Assembly (NCBI GenBank): GCA_963580285.1
Contig: OY757024.1
Span: forward strand, 125,054,045-125,118,044
DNA length: 64,000 nucleotides
Source of the DNA: Lucinisca nassula
Lineage: Eukaryota; Mollusca; Bivalvia; Lucinida; Lucinidae
Direction: 5' to 3'
Shown here: piece after piece, positions 1-10,560 of the stretch
How positions within the stretch are numbered: position 1 is the stretch's first letter
Layout of the letters: every line of letters starts with the position of its first letter
Made by a program: the position numbers and the translations under genes
Notes under the pieces: generated by a model
Database searches by the model: none
What the model was told of the DNA's origin: nothing
Seen by the model: the letters and a program-made list of their open reading frames with translations, nothing else

Positions 1-147
1 GAACCGCCTCGCCGAGACGGTTCTAACGAGTGTCCACAACCTATGTTTTGAGCAGAAATTAGAAAAATATCTGTTTTTTTATTTGAAAATTTTGATTTTT
101 CGTTGGTAAAATTTACAATGTATTTGTATAGGCGTGTTTTCGTAATG
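1..147 (+). repeat. Family-A hairpin MITE, right half (cut by window edge)
   Basis: The window opens inside the central hairpin of the commonest MITE here (family A). The right arm follows (AACCTATGTTTTGAGCAGAA), then an AT-rich stretch, and it ends with TATAGGCGTGTTTTCGTAATG, the family's terminal inverted repeat. Full copies are about 280 bp with TIR CATYACGAAAACACGCCTAT and a central palindrome. There is no coding capacity. The mobilising transposase is not identifiable from this sequence. Confidence 0.8.
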
Positions 148-243
148 TGAACACAATCATGAAAACGCATACCAGTGCTCAACCTTATTCAGAACCAGTG
201 CTTCAGCTGAAGTGCACGACCCGGCGGATGGTTTTAGCTTACT

Positions 244-2700
244 GAGTGTTACCATATATGGGTACGGCGGCCATTTTGGTCATGTGACCTGGACCTAAAA
301 CGGTTCCCCCAATAAATGCGCCTTATCGTAAGGAGCAAAAATATATCTTATACTTTAGTACTATATTCTGAATCGTTTGCAGGATAAAATGCATTCTCAC
401 TTTTCCAATACAAAAGCATAAGTGTCAAAGTTTGACCTAGGCACAAAGAAGGTCAAGGTCAACCCAGGGTCACCATTTTAGCAATTTATGATGTACCTAC
501 TTCCCAGATGCTATTTATCAAGTTTCGTAGAAATCTACCCAGTGGTTATGGAAAAGACTATTTTTGAAGGGTTTTTACCATATATGGCTTGGCGGCCAAT
601 TTGGTCATGTGACCTGGACCCCATGAACAAATTTTGGTATCCCCCATCCCATAGATGCTCCATATAAAATTTGACTTAAATCGGCCCAAGGGTTTCCGAG
701 GAGAAGCAGTTCGAAAATTTTCACATTTTTCGCCTCGGCGAGGCTATACTAAATGGAATGCAATATTTCGCAAGTTCATTGGTTAGATCTCATTGATATC
801 TATCAGTATGCCAAACATTGTTCAAATATTCTAACAAAAGCATATGTGTCAAAGTTTGACCTAGGCACAAAGAAGGTCAAGGTCAACCCAGGGTCACCAT
901 TTTAGCAATGTATGATGGGCCTACGTCCCAGATGCTATTTATCAAGTTTCTTGGAAATCTGCCCAGTGGTTCTGGAGAAGACTATTTTTGAAGGGTTTTA
1001 ACCATATATGGCTTGGCGGCCATTTTGGTCATGTGACCTGGACCCCATGAGCAAATTTTGGTTTCTCCCATCCCATAGAGGCTCCATATGAAATTTGACT
1101 TCAATCGGCCAAACGGTTTCCGAGGAGAAGCAGTTCGAAAATTTTCACATTTTTCGCCTCGGCGTGGCTATACTAAATGGAATGTAATATTTCGCAAGTT
1201 CATTGGTTAGATCTCATTGATACCTATCAGTATGCCAAAAATTGTTTAAATATTCCAAGCGGTTAAGTCATTATCACCAATTTTCACAAATGGGTTACGG
1301 ACTGACAGACAGACAGACCATATATGGCTTGGCGGCCATTTTGGTCATGTGACCTGGACCCAATGAGCAAGATTTGGTTTCCCCCATCCCATAGAGGCTC
1401 CATATGAAATTTGACTTCAATCGGCCCAACGGTTCACGAAGAGAAGCAGTTCGAAAATTTTCACATTTTTCGCCTCGGCGAGGCTATACTAAATGGAATG
1501 TAATATTTCTCAAGTTCATTGGTTAGATCTCATTGATACCTATCAGTATGCCAAAAATTGTTTAAATATTCCAAGCGGTTAAGTCACTATCACCAATTTT
1601 CACAAACGGGTTACGGACTGACAGACAGACAGACCATATATGGCTTGGCGGCCATTTTGGTCATGTGACCTGGACCCAATGAGCAAATTTTGGTTTCCCC
1701 CATCCCATAGAGGCTCCATATGAAATTTGACTTCAATCGGCCCAACGGTTCACGAAGAGAAGCAGTTCGAAAATTTTCACAGTTTCGCCTCGGCGAGGCT
1801 ATACTAAATGGAATGTAATATTTCTCAAGTTCATTGGTTAGATCTCATTGATACCTATCAGTATGCCAAAAATTGTTTAAATATTCCAAGCGGTTAAGTC
1901 ACTATCACCAATTTTCACAAACGGGTTACGGACTGACAGACAGACAGACCATATATGGCTTGGCGGCCATTTTGGTCATGTGACCTGGACCCAATGAGCA
2001 AATTTTGGTTTCCCCCATCCCATGGAGGCTCCATATGAAATTTGACTTCAATCGGCCCAACGGTTCACGAAGAGAAGCAGTTCGAAAATTTTCACATTTT
2101 TCGCCTCGGCGAGGCTATACTAAATGGAATGTAATATTTCTCAAGTTCATTGGTTAGATCTCATTGATACCTATCAGTATGCCAAAAATTGTTTAAATAT
2201 TCCAAGCGGTTAAGTCACTATCACCAATTTTCACAAACGGGTTACGGACTGACAGACAGACAGACCATATATGGCTTGGCGGCCATTTTGGTCATGTGAC
2301 CTGGACCCAATGAGCAAATTTTGGTTTCCCCCATCCCATAGAGGCTCCATATGAAATTTGACTTCAATCGGCCCAACGGTTTCCGAGGAGAAGCAGTTCG
2401 AAAATTTTCACATTTTTCGCCTCGGCGAGGCTATACTAAATGGAATGTAATATTTCTCAAGTTCATTGGTTAGATCTCATTGATATCTATCAGTGTGCCA
2501 AAAATTGTTTAAATATTCCAAGCGGTTAAGTCACTATCACCAATTTTCACAAACGGGTTACGGACGGACAGACAGACTGACAGAATGACAGAATGACAGA
2601 TTGACCGATTGACCGAATGACAGAATGACACGGTGATTTTAGGGCACTCTTAGAAATCAACCGACTTCAGTCGGTCGCTTTTTCTGCGGGTCGTGCAATT
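244..2700. repeat. Tandem array, 316-bp monomer, with hairpin-ended tail
   Basis: The phrase CCATATATGGCTTGGCGGCC starts at about 579, 1002, 1318, 1634, 1949 and 2265. The last four steps are 315-316 bp; the first step is 423 bp because that unit carries an extra segment found again near 430-560. Each monomer contains the small palindrome CGCCTCGGCGAGGC and a GACAGACAGACAGACC junction. The last unit runs into degenerate GACAGAATGACAGA repeats, then a short hairpin (CCGACTTCAGTCGG) at about 2660. Adjacent units are nearly identical, suggesting recent expansion or homogenisation. There are no ORFs of note. Confidence 0.85.
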
Positions 2701-2767
2701 GTTTATCTTGGGTGAAATTATATGATATACAGTGGTGCGTTTTTTTCAAGTTCCAAAGTATATGTAT

Positions 2768-2931
2768 TTGTTTGATTTGAGGTTTAACGTCCCCGTCAAC
2801 ACTGTAAAGGTAATTTTGGAGACGTTGCTTCCAATTATGTGGGCCTTTTACCCGACATTGAGATGAAAAGACACCTCAAGCCTTGTCGCCCAATGAAGCC
2901 AATAGGGTTTATTAGCATGGACCAAAGTATA
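2768..2931 (-). mobile_element. SINE-C, 5'-truncated, with 15-bp target duplication
   Basis: Family SINE-C reads on the minus strand and ends 3' in GACGTTAAACCTCAAATCAAAC, a tail style common in mollusc SINEs. This copy keeps only the 3' half. It is flanked by an exact 15-bp direct repeat CCAAAGTATATGTAT at 2753-2767 and 2932-2946. The long duplication together with 5' truncation is the signature of target-primed reverse transcription by a LINE partner. Confidence 0.85.
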
Positions 2932-3029
2932 TGTATCTTTTTGTTTAGAGTGAACAATATGTACATGTAGGTCATATCGAGCCAGTCAGTTTACTTAACC
3001 TAAAAGTAAGTAAGGCTGTGGAAAAATAA

Positions 3030-3130
3030 TTCAACCTTCACAAAAGAATGTCGCCGACTCCGACAGGTGTCGAACCCAGGAGCTCTGTATCAATAGTCAG
3101 GCCGTCAGGGAAGAGAATCGCCGTAGAAAC
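3030..3130 (-). mobile_element. tRNA-derived SINE fragment (B box visible)
   Basis: On the minus strand the segment contains a Pol III B-box-like GGTTCGACACC followed by CTGTCGGAGTCGGCGACATT. The same block occurs in the SINEs near 6.4 kb and 50.6 kb (there as GACCCCGGCAGG on the plus strand). The head and tail are missing or degenerate. Confidence 0.55.
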
Positions 3131-3183
3131 TATATCATTACCCTTTATTAAACTTGGAAAAACATGGAAGGCTATTTTGTTAT

Positions 3184-3475
3184 TTTGAATTGGGGTTTTC
3201 CGTCTCGTTAACACTATTAAGGTAATTTCGGAAACGATTCTTCCGATTTTGGGGGACTTTTATCCGACATTGAGATGAAATGACATCTCAAACCCTACCG
3301 CCAAAATAAATCGAAACGATTTATATGCAGGGACGGACAGACTTGCAACACTTGCTTGGGCAGGTTTAGACCGTCTAAGCGGTGATTTACCAGTATCAAT
3401 GTGCAGTCAGTTTCAGCTCTACTTGGGAGCACCATGCTGCCAATCTGTCTCTCTAAGCCCCGATGGGCGGGGCCT
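3184..3475 (-). mobile_element. SINE-C copy
   Basis: A diverged full-length SINE-C. The plus strand starts GGGGTTTTCCGTCTCGTTAAC (tail) and finishes with the 5' end GATGGGCGGGGCC. Internal landmarks shared with other copies are GACATTGAGATGAAATGACA, CCAGTATCAATGTGCAGTC and the AAGCCCCGATGGGCGGGG end. Confidence 0.7.
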
Positions 3476-4274
3476 CATTAAAGATTATAATGATAATTAA
3501 GATGTTAATTCCTCTGTCACATGAAGCAATAGAGAACGACTGTGCCTATTTACGTTGTCTTTTGTATAAGCCAATAGCAGCACTTTGGTGGCCTCGAAAT
3601 ATATCGAATGGGTCAAGCGAAAAATTGATTTGGTTTCGGACATTTGCACAGGTTCAAAACTACATGTATACCTTGCATCACCCGGTAATGAACACCGCTG
3701 TATATTTCAGTTTAATCTAGTTCATATGCTCCAAACTCGTTATATCGCCTCAATGAAATACATGTATATCGTCAATGTAAACCCTTTATATGCTATTATT
3801 TCTGTCACAGGTATCTAAAAGATCTGTATCTCATTTTGTCAACCATTGCTTAATATAGCTAAACATGTACTTTGCACTGGAACACCTTTTTTGCTCTCAA
3901 AAACTCTCTTGTTGCAGGAATATGGAATAAAAATGGCAGCATATGCCAGGCAAAGAAAGTGATGAAATGTACAATGCAGCTTATACACCTGTTTAAATAA
4001 ATGTTTAATGTGTTTAATATTTCTTCAGAAGGTAACAATCACAAAGGCTCTATAACACCATTTTGCGTAATATTACTATTCTGTATTCTTGGGCAGTCTG
4101 ATGTAAAAATCGCTCCTTCATTCAGAACATATTCTTTAAAGTGGGTGAGAAAAATAATTATCAAGTTTAAAACTGTTGTTTAACCTTTTAACCTATTTTT
4201 TTTCTGGCCGTAAAAGTGACAATGGGAAACAGTGCAGGCGCAGCTCGAACGTTGTTTGCAAACAAGAGTTTCCG

Positions 4275-4276
<2 letters not shown>
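3476..4276. other. No recognisable feature
   Basis: AT-rich sequence. The two overlapping ORFs here (3463-3720 and 3585-3818) have no protein-like composition or recognisable domain. I see no repeat shared with the rest of the window. Confidence 0.5.

Positions 4277-4319
<43 letters not shown>
4277..4319. repeat. (AAT)n microsatellite
   Basis: About fourteen near-perfect ATA/AAT units. Confidence 0.95.
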
Positions 4320-4321
<2 letters not shown>

Positions 4322-4985
4322 CAATGATAATAATAAAACAACATGCTGTCGGTAAAATCAATTTTTAGTCATTCTGAAGTGAGGAGAGGGTACATGAAGG
4401 TTGTATAACACCCCTGTCCTGTGGTTTGCAGAAATGAACCAAAATATTCAGTGAAGCACTCTTATATCGAATAGGACACGCAGTTAATTAGTTGATATTG
4501 TCCAGGGTTTGTACATGAAGTTAAAAAAAGGAAAGCTGCATTAAAATACATGAAATTTGGCAGCCACGTGAAACAAAGACCTACCACCAAACCGGTCATT
4601 TTTGGTTCAGACAAAACTGAACTTACGCACAGGCCCATAGTGTCAAACTTGATCAACTTGTTCCCTGTAAACTTTAGTAGAGTGAACTCAGCCTCGTGGT
4701 AGCTACTACGCAGGCGCAGTGTAAGACTCATACATAACCACAAGAGCGCTAAGATACCTTTTCCTGGTAGCATTGTTCAAGGGAAGCGGACATTTAGGAT
4801 GGGGTCCTTGGGGAGGTGCTCAGCAGGCCAATATAAATAGGGTAGCTGAGTATATCTGACAACATCTCCGAAAGGACAAGTAATTGTTTTATGCGACCTC
4901 TGTCTTATCTCAGTCTGACGAGTATGTTTGATTTGATGACACTCGAGCCCGCGGCGAGCAAAATGTGTATTTGGGCATGTGCGCG
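4320..4985. other. No recognisable feature
   Basis: Contains a 103-codon minus-strand ORF (4462-4773) with hydrophobic stretches but no recognised family, preferred start context or neighbour. I do not call it a gene. Confidence 0.4.
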
Positions 4986-4992
4986 TAGTGAA

Positions 4993-5034
4993 GAATCAGA
5001 TAGGACTGCGCGCATGCGCAGTCTGATCTGATTC
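4993..5034. repeat. 42-bp palindrome (family-D type, GATCAGACTGCGC)
   Basis: GAATCAGATaggACTGCGC folds back on GCGCAGTctgATCTGATTC around GCATGC. Related TCTGATCAGCCTGCGC blocks occur near 23.3, 39.4, 43.0, 50.3 and 63.2 kb. Confidence 0.75.
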
Positions 5035-5579
5035 AACACTGTGCGTTCTAGGAACTTACGAAGTCCCTAAACATCTTCGTGTAGGTAAGACTGTTCTCCA
5101 GCTGAATGGATATGCAGACTGGTTCGAGTTCTCGGTGAAAGACTCTGTGTGAAGATACGTTTTAGTCTGTGACGGCCAAGTTGATCAAGGCGATATGTCT
5201 AATGCTTTCACGGAATTGCCAGCACTTTATTGTAATCGTTTGCAAATTGATAGCAAATCTGTCCGCAACATTTAAATTATTAATGCTATATCGGTGTGAT
5301 TTCGTCTGTGTTTTGCTAAGGTCTTAAACAAAAATGACTCAAAAGCAATTTCGACCTTCTTTGACATTATATCTAAGTGTATGAATCAAACTTTCTTTAT
5401 ATAAAGTAGAGAAATTGGATATATTATATACTTCCAGAATGTAATATTATATTACTGTCACAAGGAATTCTGAGTCCCGTATCTGGAGCCAGTCCAGCCT
5501 CAGGACAACAGTCTTTTTTCTGTTTTAGTTTTAGTGAATTAGGTACATGCGGTGTGCGATCACGTCTGGTGCTTCATTT

Positions 5580-5865
5580 TGTTTGATTTAAGGTTTGACG
5601 TCCCCGTCAACACTGTATAGGTCATTTTGGAAACGTTGCTTCCAAATTTGTGGGACTTTTAACCGACATTGAGATGGAATGATATATCAAGCCCTACCGC
5701 CTAAAGAAACCGCTGGGGACAGTGCAACTAACATCACTTTGCACTGACGGGCTAAGACTTTCTAAGCTGTTTACCAGCAACCAAATGTTCGGTCAGTTTC
5801 AGTGAGGAAGCAGCACCATGCAGCCGAATCAATTTCTCCAAGCCCGGATGTGCGGCAGCGTACAT
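5580..5865 (-). mobile_element. SINE-C copy
   Basis: Diverged SINE-C with the tail at low coordinate (GTTTGATTTAAGGTTTGACG) and the 5' end near AAGCCCGGATGTGCGGCAG. Landmarks such as CCGACATTGAGATGGAATGA are conserved. Confidence 0.75.
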
Positions 5866-5935
5866 GTACTTGATGATTTTAACGCACCACAAGTGTAATC
5901 TTGCATGACTTCTAAAATGGCAACTTTCTTATTAA

Positions 5936-6154
5936 GGGGAATGGGGACACCTGGCAGATTATTCAGACATTTTTAAAGGGAGACAACTTTAGGAACTTCC
6001 TGATCGTTTTTCTATAAACTCTGTCCCACGGGAAAAGGAGTCAACTCTTAAAGGAAAGACTTTGCTCCTCAGGAGCAAATTCTTTCCGTTATTGGCATGG
6101 GAGACAAAAATACTTTAGCAAGAGTTGCCTTCTCATAAGGTGTATCCATTCCCC
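5936..6154. mobile_element. Family-E MITE with TTAA target duplication
   Basis: 219 bp bounded by TIRs GGGGAATGGGGACACCT and (reverse complement) GGGGAATGGATACACCT, with TTAA directly outside both ends (5932-5935 and 6155-6158). TTAA duplication is the hallmark of piggyBac-superfamily insertion. An internal GGAGTCAACTCTTAAAGG block recurs in the copy at 51.7 kb. Non-coding. Confidence 0.8.
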
Positions 6155-6369
6155 TTAAGAGCGGGTTCGAAATAGCCCAGGTAAACGAGCTGTCCGCATT
6201 CGAGTTATCGAAGTTTTGTTTCACAGTCGAACTTCAATGACTCGAATACGTTTTGGGACTATGCAACTTCTATCGAGATAGACTTAGTTCTAAATACCGA
6301 GGACAAATCATATCCAAGGCATTGTGATTGACTTAAGAATATATTTTCGATTTTCTATAAAATAATTTT

Positions 6370-6530
6370 TTGTTTGTTTTGGATTTTAACGGCCGAGTCA
6401 ACACTATTTTAGGTCATTTTTGAGCCGGTAAGTTTACCTATCCACACTTTTCCTGGGCAGGCGTATACGTAAGCGGTTAACCAGTACAGTACATTCTTTC
6501 GCCAGAAACTGACAACTGCCCTTCTTGAAT
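6370..6530 (-). mobile_element. tRNA-derived SINE, 3' part
   Basis: The reverse complement ends GGCCGTTAAAATCCAAAACA. The block CACTATTTTAGGTCATTTTT and CCTATCCACACTTTTCCTGG recur in the copies at 50.5 kb and 39.97 kb. Confidence 0.65.
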
Positions 6531-6646
6531 CAGCGGAAGGGAGAGAATGACCGTAGAAAAGATTTCATGGTCAATCTCCACGAAAGAATGTTGCCGTGGA
6601 GATTGACCATGAAATCTTTTCTAAGGTCATACTCTCCCTTCCGCTG
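6531..6646. repeat. Long near-perfect palindrome (about 52-bp arms)
   Basis: CAGCGGAAGGGAGAGAATGA ... TCAATCTCCACG is followed, after a 12-nt loop AAAGAATGTTGC, by its inverted copy CGTGGAGATTGA ... TCCCTTCCGCTG. The arms differ by a couple of bases. The sequence is SINE-derived (the same GCGGAAGGGAGAGAA occurs at 50.68 kb), so this is an inverted duplication inside a SINE. Confidence 0.85.
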
Positions 6647-6770
6647 AAAATAAAGAAATGAGATGTGTTCTCTTTAGATTCGCCTCAAAGAGGCGATTCT
6701 AATGAATACATACAACATGCCTTTTCAAGATGTAATAAAACAAATCACCTTAAATTTTCATAAATGTATG

Positions 6771-7049
6771 TACAGTTAAATTTCTGTATTTAGACCACCT
6801 TTTGGACTGTTCAAAAGTGGTCTTTAAGACCACTTTTGAACTGTCCCAAAGGTGGTTAGACCACTTTTGAACTGCCCCAAAGGTGGTTAGAGTGGTCTCT
6901 GACCAGAGGACACTGTACACAGAAAACATTCCCAAAAAAGAAGAACAACTGCAACATACTAAATAAGCTTTTTATACCAGAATAAGTCTTAATTTTAGGT
7001 GGTCTTAATAGCGGAAGTTAAGTTGTCTTGATAGCGGAATTCAACTGTA
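6771..7049. mobile_element. mariner-type MITE (TACAGT...ACTGTA)
   Basis: The ends TACAGTTAAATTTC and (reverse complement) TACAGTTGAATTCCGC are related to the copy at 14392-14601. Inside is a fold-back of GACCACTTTTGAACTGTCCC and its complement, partly triplicated. No transposase. TA is present at the termini, as in Tc1/mariner-mobilised MITEs. Confidence 0.7.
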
Positions 7050-7605
7050 TAGCTGAAGCTGTGTAGAAAATGCTCTAGGGACACCAGAACTTATTCAAAT
7101 TAAGCATGGTAGCGAGAGAGTCGTGTTCGATTTATCGATGTTTCAATGTAAAGAAGTCCAAGAGTAGCGACAGAAAAATACTGTATCCAAACACTGTGTC
7201 TGTAAGCAAGATAAAAAACCATTATCATCGGCATTCAGTCAGAGATCAGCACATAATTTCACCAGACTTGACACAAATTGTTATATGTGCAGTATTACAG
7301 TGACATGATATATCATTTGTTCACTTCCGTTCCCAAACAAGTGACAATCTGACTGGAACCTTAAGAATCTGTAATAAGCTCTATCGTTTACACGCAATGC
7401 TGCTGTAGCCACAATAATGGTCATTTTGCCCAGCAAATCTATTTATCAGCCTCTGTATTGGTTTAGACGGTCAATATGGTGTATCTGACGAAATCATTAG
7501 CAACTCCTTAACAACTTGTTGTAGCTCTCTCTGTATTAAGAATTCTAAATTACCGCACTTCGTTTTGCCTATGCCTTGTTTTTGGAATTCTACGCACCCA
7601 TGATG

Positions 7606-7895
7606 GTCCCCGCCCATTGGGGTTTGAAGGAATAGATGGGCTGCATGATGCTTCCACGCAGTGCTGAAACCGACCGCACACGAGTACTGGTAAACCGCTT
7701 AGAGGATCTAAGCTGGTCCAGGCAAAGCGGTGCGAGTCGGCCGGTCCATGCTTATAACCCCATTGGTTTCATTGGGCGACAGGGCTTGAGAAGTCATTTC
7801 ATCTCAATGTCGGGTAAAAGTCCCACAAAACTGGAAGCAACGTCCCCAAAATGACCTATACAGTACTGACAGGGACGTTAAACCTCAAATCAAAC
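7606..7895 (+). mobile_element. SINE-C copy, plus orientation
   Basis: Starts GTCCCCGCCCATTGGGGTTT and ends GACGTTAAACCTCAAATCAA. This is the one clear full-length copy in plus orientation and it fixes the 5' to 3' order of the family. An ORF across it (7636-7854) is an artefact of the repeat. Confidence 0.85.
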
Positions 7896-7952
7896 AATAT
7901 CTACTCACCAGTTGTGTTAAATGCATACTCGATAAAATGGGTTTTCTTTCGC

Positions 7953-8241
7953 CATAACGATAACACACCCCGTGCGACATAGTGTATTTCTTCCATCTCC
8001 AAAATGGCTACTATTCTGATGAAAATACGTGATATTTTTCTTATTTATACTGCAAACATAGGTTGTTGGTACTCGTTAGAACCGCCTCAGAACCGCCTCA
8101 ATGAGGCGGTTCTAATGAGTATCCACAACCTATGTCTTGGAGCAGAAATAAGAAAACTAATGAATACCCCCTAAAACCACATTTTCTCCATATAAAATGT
8201 GGTTTAAGGGGTGTTCATTTCACGGACTTGTTCATTTGATG
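7953..8241. mobile_element. Family-B hairpin MITE
   Basis: Left end CATAACGATAACACACC with CGTGCGACATAGTG; right end AAGGGGTGTTCATTTCACGG then ACTTGTTCATTTGATG. The centre is the GTTAGAACCGCCTC hairpin, here with one arm partly duplicated (8082-8112). Family B shares the CATYACG terminus and central hairpin with family A but differs in the subterminal sequence. Confidence 0.75.
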
Positions 8242-8337
8242 ACTACATTATTACTACTCGTATATTATGTGTCACACGAAGCCAAAAGGGTCAACGAGCA
8301 TATGAGCTCAGTGAAGACTCAATCAGACTGCGTGTAT

Positions 8338-8468
8338 GCAACAGAAGAATCGCATTGGAACGGTCAGTAAAACGAATTCCACTGTATATGTGTGGGGTGG
8401 GGTGGGGTGGGGGGGTGTAAATCGATTTCACGCGGCCGCAATCTCGCCCTTACTTCCCTCGCGATTTA
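8338..8468 (-). mobile_element. Naiad 3' region fragment, with G-tract
   Basis: Matches the Naiad 3' untranslated block: CAGAAGAATCGCATTGGAAC, then GATTTCACGCGGCCGCAATC and CCCTCGCGATTTA. Between them is a GGGGTGGGGTGGGGTGGGG tract (8393-8416), the local version of a hypervariable C-run on the element's sense strand. Confidence 0.75.
8393..8416 (+). other. G-quadruplex-prone tract
   Basis: Four or more G-runs separated by single T residues, a textbook intramolecular quadruplex pattern. It lies inside a Naiad fragment. Confidence 0.7.
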
Positions 8469-9215
8469 ATGAAGTGGAGGGGATGGGATATGACCACCGC
8501 CCATCCCAGGGAATCCCAACCCAAGGTTGGTGTCACTGAATGCGTCTTATAATAAGGAAAAAAAATATATATGGTTAAGGGGTGGGTGTCTGAAAGGTTT
8601 CTGTGATATATGGCTTTTTGTGAAGTCGAGGGTTGGGGCAATGGGCATGGCCGCGGCGCACCCCATGGGACCAACAGGTTGGTGTCACTGAATGTTTCTT
8701 ATCACAAAGAACAAGAATATATATGGTTTAAGGGTCGGGGTCTGAACGTTTTGTTTGGATATATGGCTTTTATGAAGTGGAGGGAATGGCGCATGGCCTG
8801 GCACACCCCGAAGACCCCAAGGTAGGTGTCACTGAGTGCGCCTCGTCATGAGGAACAAGGATATATATGTGGATTAGGGGTGGGAATATATTTATTTTTA
8901 TGAAGTGGTGGGGGTTGGGTATGGCCCCAACGCATCCCGGGGAAGCCCCAGGTTGGTTTCGCTGAATATATCTTATCATACGGACAAGAATATATGTGGT
9001 TAAGGGGCGGGTATCTGAAAGGTTTCTTTGATATATGGCTTTTTGTGAAGTAGATGGGTGGGACATGGCCGCAGCGCACCATGTGGGACCGACAGGTTGG
9101 TTTCTAGTTTAGGGGTGGAAATCTGAACGTTTCTGTGATTTTAACCATTAAATGAAGTGGAGGGGTGGGGCATGGCCCCGGTGCGCCCTGGGGAGGGGGG
9201 CATTGAAAACCTTTG
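8469..9215. repeat. Degenerate tandem repeat, about 130-150-bp units
   Basis: The phrase GGTTGGTGTCACTGAATG and variants start at about 8526, 8678, 8822 and 8951. Each unit also carries GATATATGGCTTTTATGAAG and a GGTGGGGCATGGCC block. The same family occurs in reverse orientation at 48.0-48.8 kb. Overlapping ORFs on both strands are by-products of the periodicity. Confidence 0.75.
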
Positions 9216-9469
9216 AAAAACTTCATAATGGTATGAGTAAGAAATATAGGCCAAAGAAGAGTTCAATTAAACGATATTATTAAGTAAAATAATTAAGTAC
9301 ATGTACAATGAACGCAAGTAAGATAAGATAGATAAGATAACGTTTATTCAGTTCCAATCCTAACATTGGACTATGACTGTAGACATGACAAATAAAATAG
9401 ACAACAGAGAAATACGATTATGCAATATACAAGTGACACACAAACATATATTTAAACTCACTATGTAGA

Positions 9470-9972
9470 ATAGGAGTGGAGGCAATGATCAGGAATCGAT
9501 ACATTTAACCCACATCATCAAGCACTAACCGACATTACTTAAAGTTAATGTCTGGAGCCGGCTTATAGTCTGAGGTCAGACATGCAATTAAATAGGAAAG
9601 CAAAGTCGTCAACCGCGATTGGGTTAACTTTCATGCATGTAGTCTGTCGTATAACATCTATGTAGCGCCCAATCGCTGTACATGTATATTGAAGAATATG
9701 TTTAGGAAATCAGATACTGAAATCATTTCAAGCATATATTTTTTCTCAGTAACTATAAATGTCAGGTTCCTGTTGCGGAAGAGATTTAAGTCTAACACTG
9801 AACTTTGAAACTAAACCGTCTGTAAAACATAGAAAAGGCTTTGCGAAGTTTATGATACCGATAACCCTGATTAAGAAGTTTAGCAGTTAATGGTTTATTA
9901 CAAGTTTTTACATGACTAGACAATCTGGCAAATCGATTTAATTGTGATATACGAATACAGTATAATGTCGCA
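9470..9972 (-). pseudogene. Naiad-3 reverse transcriptase C-terminal relic
   Basis: The translated minus strand includes FARLSSHVKTCN, LLNQGYRYHKLRKAFSMFYR and ISQLNRFAR, aligning with the RT C-terminus of the large Naiad (FARVCSHVTDFN, GLRKAFSGFYRR). At 9470-9515 there is a remnant of the element's 3' terminus (GGCAATGATCAGGAATCGAT), so the intervening 3' region is deleted. At 9972 orientation flips: the next 540 bp are Naiad 3' sequence on the plus strand. Confidence 0.8.
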
Positions 9973-10515
9973 CGAAGACTGGTGCCTGATGCTCTGTCTC
10001 TGGTCGGGCCCATCGGGGTCTAACTGTTGGTTTTCTTTTGCTCCAGTATTTCAGTGGTTTCTTGCTGTCGAGTCCTCACCGTTGTCTCACCTCTGTGGTT
10101 CTTTGATTTTTTGTGTTCACGGAGATGTTGCACTGATGAGTTAGGAAGCCTTCATGCGGACTGAACAAATTATTTGTCTAGGTCGCGACGGAAGTAAGGG
10201 CGAGATTGTGGCCACGTAAAATCGATTTAAGCCCCCCCCCCCCCCCCCCCCCCCAATGGAAATCTTTCCACTGACCGTTCCATGGCGGTTTATTTATGTC
10301 GTTGTTTGTTACTTACTGTGTGTATCACTTGTTTATTTCTATTTTGGATGGCCATATGGCCATTTTGTGGGAAAGTAACTGTCCTTATGGCCTTCCTTTG
10401 TTTAGGTTTCCATTATGGTCTGGTCGCTTAATGTTTGTGTTTCTTTCCCTTTGGTGTCTTTGATGGGCGGAGTAAGTTAATTGTACCGATTCCTGATCTT
10501 TGTTTTACTTCTACT
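9973..10515 (+). mobile_element. Naiad 3' untranslated region and pseudo-LTR, inverted relative to left half
   Basis: Reads GGTGCCTGATGCTCTGTCTC, GCACTGATGAGTTAGGAAGC, a run of about 24 C (10230-10253), CATATGGCCATTTTGTGGGA and ends GATTCCTGATCTTTGTTTTAC then TTCTACTTT. This matches 18200-17652 of the large Naiad in the opposite orientation. An A-rich run follows at 10522-10560. Confidence 0.85.
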
Positions 10516-10560
10516 TTCCGAATTTGAATCAAAAAAAAAAAAAAAAATAAAATAAAAAAA

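Larger units (their letters stand above)
6165..6755. repeat. Hairpin MITE interrupted by a SINE
   Basis: The left part (GTAAACGAGCTGTCCGCATTC) resembles the right part of the MITE at 28.38-28.69 kb (GTAAACGAGCCATCTGTGTTC). The right part carries the hairpin core TTCGCCTCAAAGAGGCGA near 6675-6705. Between them lies a tRNA-type SINE. The boundaries are approximate. Confidence 0.5.

Noticed and set aside
4462..4773. 103-codon minus-strand ORF as a small membrane protein
   Set aside because: No recognised family, no supporting start context, conservation or splice evidence. Length is compatible with chance.
8336..9082. Cluster of overlapping ORFs on both strands
   Set aside because: They arise from GC-richer tandem repeats with few stops. 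Frames do not agree between units and no domain is visible.
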